Of a DNA stretch of 43,158 nt, positions 40,551-43,158 are shown piece after piece (within the stretch, counting starts at the first letter, position 1; every line of letters starts with the position of its first letter). This DNA is from Campylobacteraceae bacterium. Lineage in GTDB: Bacteria; Campylobacterota; Campylobacteria; Campylobacterales; Sulfurovaceae. The translations under genes were made by a program, and so were the position numbers. Location: positions 1 through 43,158 of the forward strand of contig JALWKO010000050.1 of the NCBI GenBank assembly GCA_027081405.1. Direction: 5' to 3'. The notes under the pieces were generated by a model, which saw nothing but the letters and a program-made list of their open reading frames with translations, made no database searches and was not told the DNA's origin.

Positions 40551-41096
40551 TCAGTGCAGGGCGGTCTGGCGGAAATAGTCCCGGACGTACTCGTAGCCGC
40601 TGTAGAGGGTCAGCGCTACGGCGATCCAGAGCAGGAGGGTGCCGCCGGGCCACTCCATGAGGAGGAACCCGATGGCGAACATCTGGCTGACCGTCTTGAC
40701 CTTGCCCATCCAGCTGGCCGAGACCTTGAGCCCCCGTCCCGCGGCGGAGACCCGAAGCCCGGTGATGAAAAGTTCGCGGGTGAGGATCAGATAGATCGCC
40801 CAGGGGTCGGCGCGCCCCAGCAGCATCAGCCCCAGAAATCCCGCCAGGGTGAGCATCTTGTCGGCCAGCGGGTCGAGAATCTCCCCCAGGGGGGTGATCT
40901 GGTCGAAGGTGCGGGCGATATAGCCGTCGAAAAAATCGGTCGCGCTGGCGAGGACGAAGAGAAACGCGGCACCGTAATCGAGCCAGCTGTAGTGGATCCC
41001 CTCGAAAACGCTCCAGTCCCGATCGACCAGGAGCAGATACATCAGCGGCGCCATCAGGAGGCGGATGAACGCCAGGACGTTGGGCACGTTAACCAT
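40551..41096 (-). CDS. pgsA: CDP-diacylglycerol-glycerol-3-phosphate 3-phosphatidyltransferase
   Basis: 181 residues, five to six membrane helices. The CDP-alcohol phosphotransferase motif is present as DFFDGYIARTFDQITPLGEILDPLADK in spread form (D-G-x2-AR-x8-G-x3-D-x3-D). Makes phosphatidylglycerol phosphate. The ATG at 41096 is chosen because AGGAG lies five bases upstream. That Shine-Dalgarno lies in the loop, and the ATG in the stem, of an 18-bp perfect hairpin. Confidence 0.93.
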   Translation of the reverse strand: MVNVPNVLAFIRLLMAPLMYLLLVDRDWSVFEGIHYSWLDYGAAFLFVLASATDFFDGYIARTFDQITPLGEILDPLADKMLTLAGFLGLMLLGRADPWAIYLILTRELFITGLRVSAAGRGLKVSASWMGKVKTVSQMFAIGFLLMEWPGGTLLLWIAVALTLYSGYEYVRDYFRQTALH

Positions 41097-41124
41097 CCGC
41101 ACTCCTGTGCGGATGGTTAACGTG
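41085..41124 (-). promoter_or_regulatory. Perfect 18-bp hairpin holding the pgsA start codon
   Basis: Arms 41085-41102 and 41107-41124 are exact inverted copies; the loop on the message is AGGA (41106-41103), part of the Shine-Dalgarno AGGAG. The start codon (41096-41094) is paired inside the stem. The outer arm joins directly to a GGATTTT heptamer array. Confidence 0.85.
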
Positions 41125-41261
41125 GATTTTGGATTTTGGATTTTGGATTTTGGATTGAAGGATTATAAATTGAAGATTATTGCTTGAAAAAAACCTCTCA
41201 AACCAATACACCAATACACCAATACACCAATACACTAAAAAATTCATTCTCAATCCTCCAT
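41124..41261. repeat. Tandem repeats between pgsA and the reductase gene
   Basis: GGATTTT four full units plus a partial at 41124-41157; CCAATACA four units of 8 bases at 41203-41234; then ATTCTCA/ATCCTCC units up to the hairpin at 41262. Confidence 0.85.
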
Positions 41262-41284
41262 TCCGCTGATACAATCAGCGGAAC
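41262..41284 (-). other. Perfect hairpin over the stop codon of the FabL-like gene
   Basis: Plus-strand arms TTCCGCTGAT and ATCAGCGGAA with loop ACA. The stop (TGA on the minus strand, 41275-41277) is inside the right arm. The left arm abuts a heptamer array. No T-tract. Confidence 0.7.
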
Positions 41285-42054
41285 GTCGTTCCCCCGTCGA
41301 CCACGATCGTCTGGCCGGTGATCCAGCTGGCGTCGTCGGTGCAGAGGAAATAGATCGCCCCGGCGAGATCTTCGGGGGTCCCCATCCGGTTGAGGGCCGA
41401 GCGTTTGATCGTTTCGGCTTTGACCTCTTCGTAGTTGGTGAAGGCTTTGAGGGCGTCGGTCTCGATGGGGCCGCCGCTGACGGCGTTGACCCGGATGTTC
41501 CACTCCCCCAGCTCCACGGCGGCGTAGCGGGCCATCGCCTCGACGGCCGCTTTGTTGGTGCCGTGGCCGGCGTAGTTTTCGATGTAGATCAGATTGCCGG
41601 TGGAGCTGAGCGTGACGATGGATCCGCCACCCACTTCTTTCATCCGTTTGGCCGCCTCCTGGCTCCCGGCGACGAAGGCGCCGACGGTGGCCATGTAGAT
41701 GTTGGCCAGCCCTTTTTTGGGGCGGAGTTTCATGAATTTGCCGTATCCCCCGACGACGGGGCGGCCGTAGATCATGGCGTTGGAGACGAAAAAATCGACC
41801 CGGTCGAAATCCCGGTCGATCGCTTCGAAGAGGGGTTTGAACTGGTCGGTGTCGAGGATGTCCAGGGGGTAGCAGCGGGCTTTGACGCCGTAGCGCTCTT
41901 CCAGCTCTCCGGCGAACTCCTCGGCCGCTTCTTTGTTGGTATTGTAGGTGAATGCCACGTTGACGCCGTTGCGGGCGAATTTTTCGGCGGTGGCCCGGCC
42001 GATTCCGCGGGTCCCTCCGGTGATGACGAGGGTCTTGCCTTTCATTTCGCTCAT
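41275..42054 (-). CDS. FabL-like enoyl-ACP reductase (SDR family)
   Basis: 259 residues. Rossmann motif VITGGTRGIGRATAEKF near the N-terminus; the active-site pattern is Y-x6-K (YAGHGTNK), as in enoyl-ACP reductases; RVNAVSGGPIETDALKAF and TGQTIVVDGG closely follow the FabL pattern of Bacillus. Probably reduces enoyl-ACP in fatty-acid synthesis, though another oxidoreductase role is possible. It starts four bases after dapA. I recall an oxidoreductase behind dapA in Campylobacter. Confidence 0.85.
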   Translation of the reverse strand: MSEMKGKTLVITGGTRGIGRATAEKFARNGVNVAFTYNTNKEAAEEFAGELEERYGVKARCYPLDILDTDQFKPLFEAIDRDFDRVDFFVSNAMIYGRPVVGGYGKFMKLRPKKGLANIYMATVGAFVAGSQEAAKRMKEVGGGSIVTLSSTGNLIYIENYAGHGTNKAAVEAMARYAAVELGEWNIRVNAVSGGPIETDALKAFTNYEEVKAETIKRSALNRMGTPEDLAGAIYFLCTDDASWITGQTIVVDGGTTFR

Positions 42055-42058
42055 GGGG

Positions 42059-42952
42059 TTACGCTCCGGGAATGGTGTAGTTTTTCATCGCCTCTTCGAT
42101 CTGTTTCATGTGTTCGGCGCTGGGGGGGACCAGCGGGAGGCGGTATTCGAGGGTGGGAATGAGCCCGGCGATGTACATTGCCGCCTTGACCGGGATGGGG
42201 TTGGATTCGACGAACATCGCTTTGTTGATGGGGTAGAGGGAGTCGTTGATCGCTTTGGAGGTCTTCAGGTCCCCCTCCAGGGCGGCGTGGACCAGTTTGG
42301 ACTTGAGATCCGGCAGGAGGTTGGCTGTGACCGAGATCACCCCTTTGGCTCCGTTGGCCAGGAGGGGATAGTCGATGGCGTCGTCTCCGCTGACGAGGCA
42401 GAGGGCGGGGCGGGCCGCCAGGAGATCGACCGCCCGCTCCATCGAGCCGGTGGCCTCCTTGATGGCGTAGATGTTCTCCACTTCGTCGAAAAGGCGGAAA
42501 ACCGTCGCGGGCAGCAGATCCACCGAGGTGCGTCCCGGGACGTTGTAGAGCATCACCGGGATCGAAACCGCTTCGGCGATCGCTTTGTAGTGGCGGTAGA
42601 GCCCTTCCTGGGAGGGTTTGTTGTAATAGGGCGTCACCGAGAGGATCCCGTCGGCTCCGCACTCCTGGGCGTGGCGGGCGATGTCGATCGCTTCGTGAGT
42701 GGCGTTGGAGCCTGCGCCGGCGAGGACCCGCACCCCGGTGCCGCGGCACACCTCCACGGCGATTTCGATGCACCGTTTGTGCTCGTCGTGGCTGAGCGTC
42801 GCGCTCTCACCGGTCGTCCCCACCGGGACCACCGCGTCGATGCCGTGGCGGATCTGTCGCCGGATGAGGGAGGCGTAGGTCTCTTCGTCGAGTTTACCGT
42901 TGCGAAAAGGGGTGATCAGCGCCGTCATGGCGCCGCAGATGGGGGAACTCAT
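42059..42952 (-). CDS. dapA: 4-hydroxy-tetrahydrodipicolinate synthase
   Basis: 297 residues, standard TIM-barrel enzyme condensing pyruvate and aspartate semialdehyde for lysine/diaminopimelate synthesis. GTTGES (45-50), Tyr136 in LYNVPGRT and the Schiff-base Lys165 in YAIKEATG are present. Its ATG overlaps the stop of the preceding peptidase gene (ATGA), so it is in the same operon. Acts before dapD (6967-8160). Confidence 0.97.
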   Translation of the reverse strand: MSSPICGAMTALITPFRNGKLDEETYASLIRRQIRHGIDAVVPVGTTGESATLSHDEHKRCIEIAVEVCRGTGVRVLAGAGSNATHEAIDIARHAQECGADGILSVTPYYNKPSQEGLYRHYKAIAEAVSIPVMLYNVPGRTSVDLLPATVFRLFDEVENIYAIKEATGSMERAVDLLAARPALCLVSGDDAIDYPLLANGAKGVISVTANLLPDLKSKLVHAALEGDLKTSKAINDSLYPINKAMFVESNPIPVKAAMYIAGLIPTLEYRLPLVPPSAEHMKQIEEAMKNYTIPGA

Positions 42953-43158
42953 TTCGATTCGCTCCTGAGAATGACGGTGGTCGAGAGGTTGTGGTCGAAG
43001 TACTTGCGTGCCACCTCCCGGACCCGTTCGGGGGTAATTTTATCCAAATTCTCCTCATAGTGCAGGAGGGGCGTGAGGTCTCCCCGGGCCAGATAGGAGC
43101 CGAAGAGATCGGCGGTGGAGGAGGAGCTTTCCAGCTCGTGGAGGAAGTCCACCTTGGT
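42949..43158 (-). CDS. M16-family zinc peptidase, C-terminal end only
   Basis: The frame is open to the right edge, so only the last 69 residues are seen. [21 protein letters not shown], then [15 protein letters not shown] and STTVILRSE, match the C-terminal part of M16 peptidases (second, non-catalytic half). The zinc site HxxEH lies outside the window. First visible gene of the M16-dapA-reductase unit. Confidence 0.7.
   Translation of the reverse strand, partial: TKVDFLHELESSSSTADLFGSYLARGDLTPLLHYEENLDKITPERVREVARKYFDHNLSTTVILRSESK

Overview
This window is chromosomal DNA of a GC-rich member of the Campylobacterota (Epsilonproteobacteria), probably a chemolithotroph near Sulfurovum or Nitratifractor. 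That placement is inference. It rests on gene neighbourhoods I recall from Campylobacter jejuni (moaA-queE-cytochrome lipoprotein-membrane protein-rsmE-rpmE-rsmI-rlmB-HTH membrane protein-aminotransferase-hom; mnmG next to petABC; M16 peptidase-dapA-SDR), on an epsilon-type Rieske/cytochrome b/dihaem cytochrome c complex, and on frequent TATAAT -10 boxes close to start codons. I saw no rRNA, tRNA, CRISPR array, prophage or transposase gene.

Layout. 1-6.9 kb: the end of a molybdopterin oxidoreductase, a macro-domain protein, two tiny paralogous lipoproteins beside a decayed duplicate, and a TonB receptor followed by a membrane protein. 6.9-11.9 kb: dapD, a small unknown gene, an S4 protein, trpD, tsaE-lptB and an ankyrin protein. 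11.9-19 kb (minus strand): a surface lipoprotein, rpsF-ssb-rpsR, leuA, an antitoxin-toxin-cupin operon, and riboflavin synthase. 19-24.8 kb: mnmG, an unknown gene, and petABC behind an FNR-type box. 25-34.6 kb: the conserved moaA-to-hom block. 34.6-39.5 kb: yajQ, a phosphoribosyltransferase, dtd, ruvA and hrpB. 39.7-43.2 kb (minus strand): M16 peptidase-dapA-FabL-type reductase-pgsA-sirtuin.

The genes are mostly housekeeping; the unusual content lies between them. Many intergenic spaces are built from short arrays of 7-bp imperfect tandem repeats of many unrelated sequences (AGTGAGG, ATGGAGA, AATGAGA, GGATTTT, GTAACTA, GACTATC, AAACGAC, GTCGGCA, AATGACC). Small perfect hairpins with 2-4 nt loops lie between the arrays, and their stems change in a compensated way from copy to copy. 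The arrays run into genes: they supply the Shine-Dalgarno and start codon of trpD, the N-terminal codons of tsaE, and the last codons and stops of the oxidoreductase and hrpB. At several gene ends the last bases are copied as an inverted repeat exactly where an array begins. At pgsA this gives an 18-bp perfect hairpin with the ribosome-binding site in its loop. The period-7 organisation resembles the heptanucleotide STRR sequences known from cyanobacteria; I know of no description in Campylobacterota.

Two further repeat families stand out. One is a pair of 165-bp MITE-like elements (6743-6907 and 24812-24976) in opposite orientation, with terminal inverted repeats and a covarying central hairpin. 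The other is a pair of about 130-bp elements (1981-2112 and 15068-15203) that begin with a long T-rich/A-rich hairpin.
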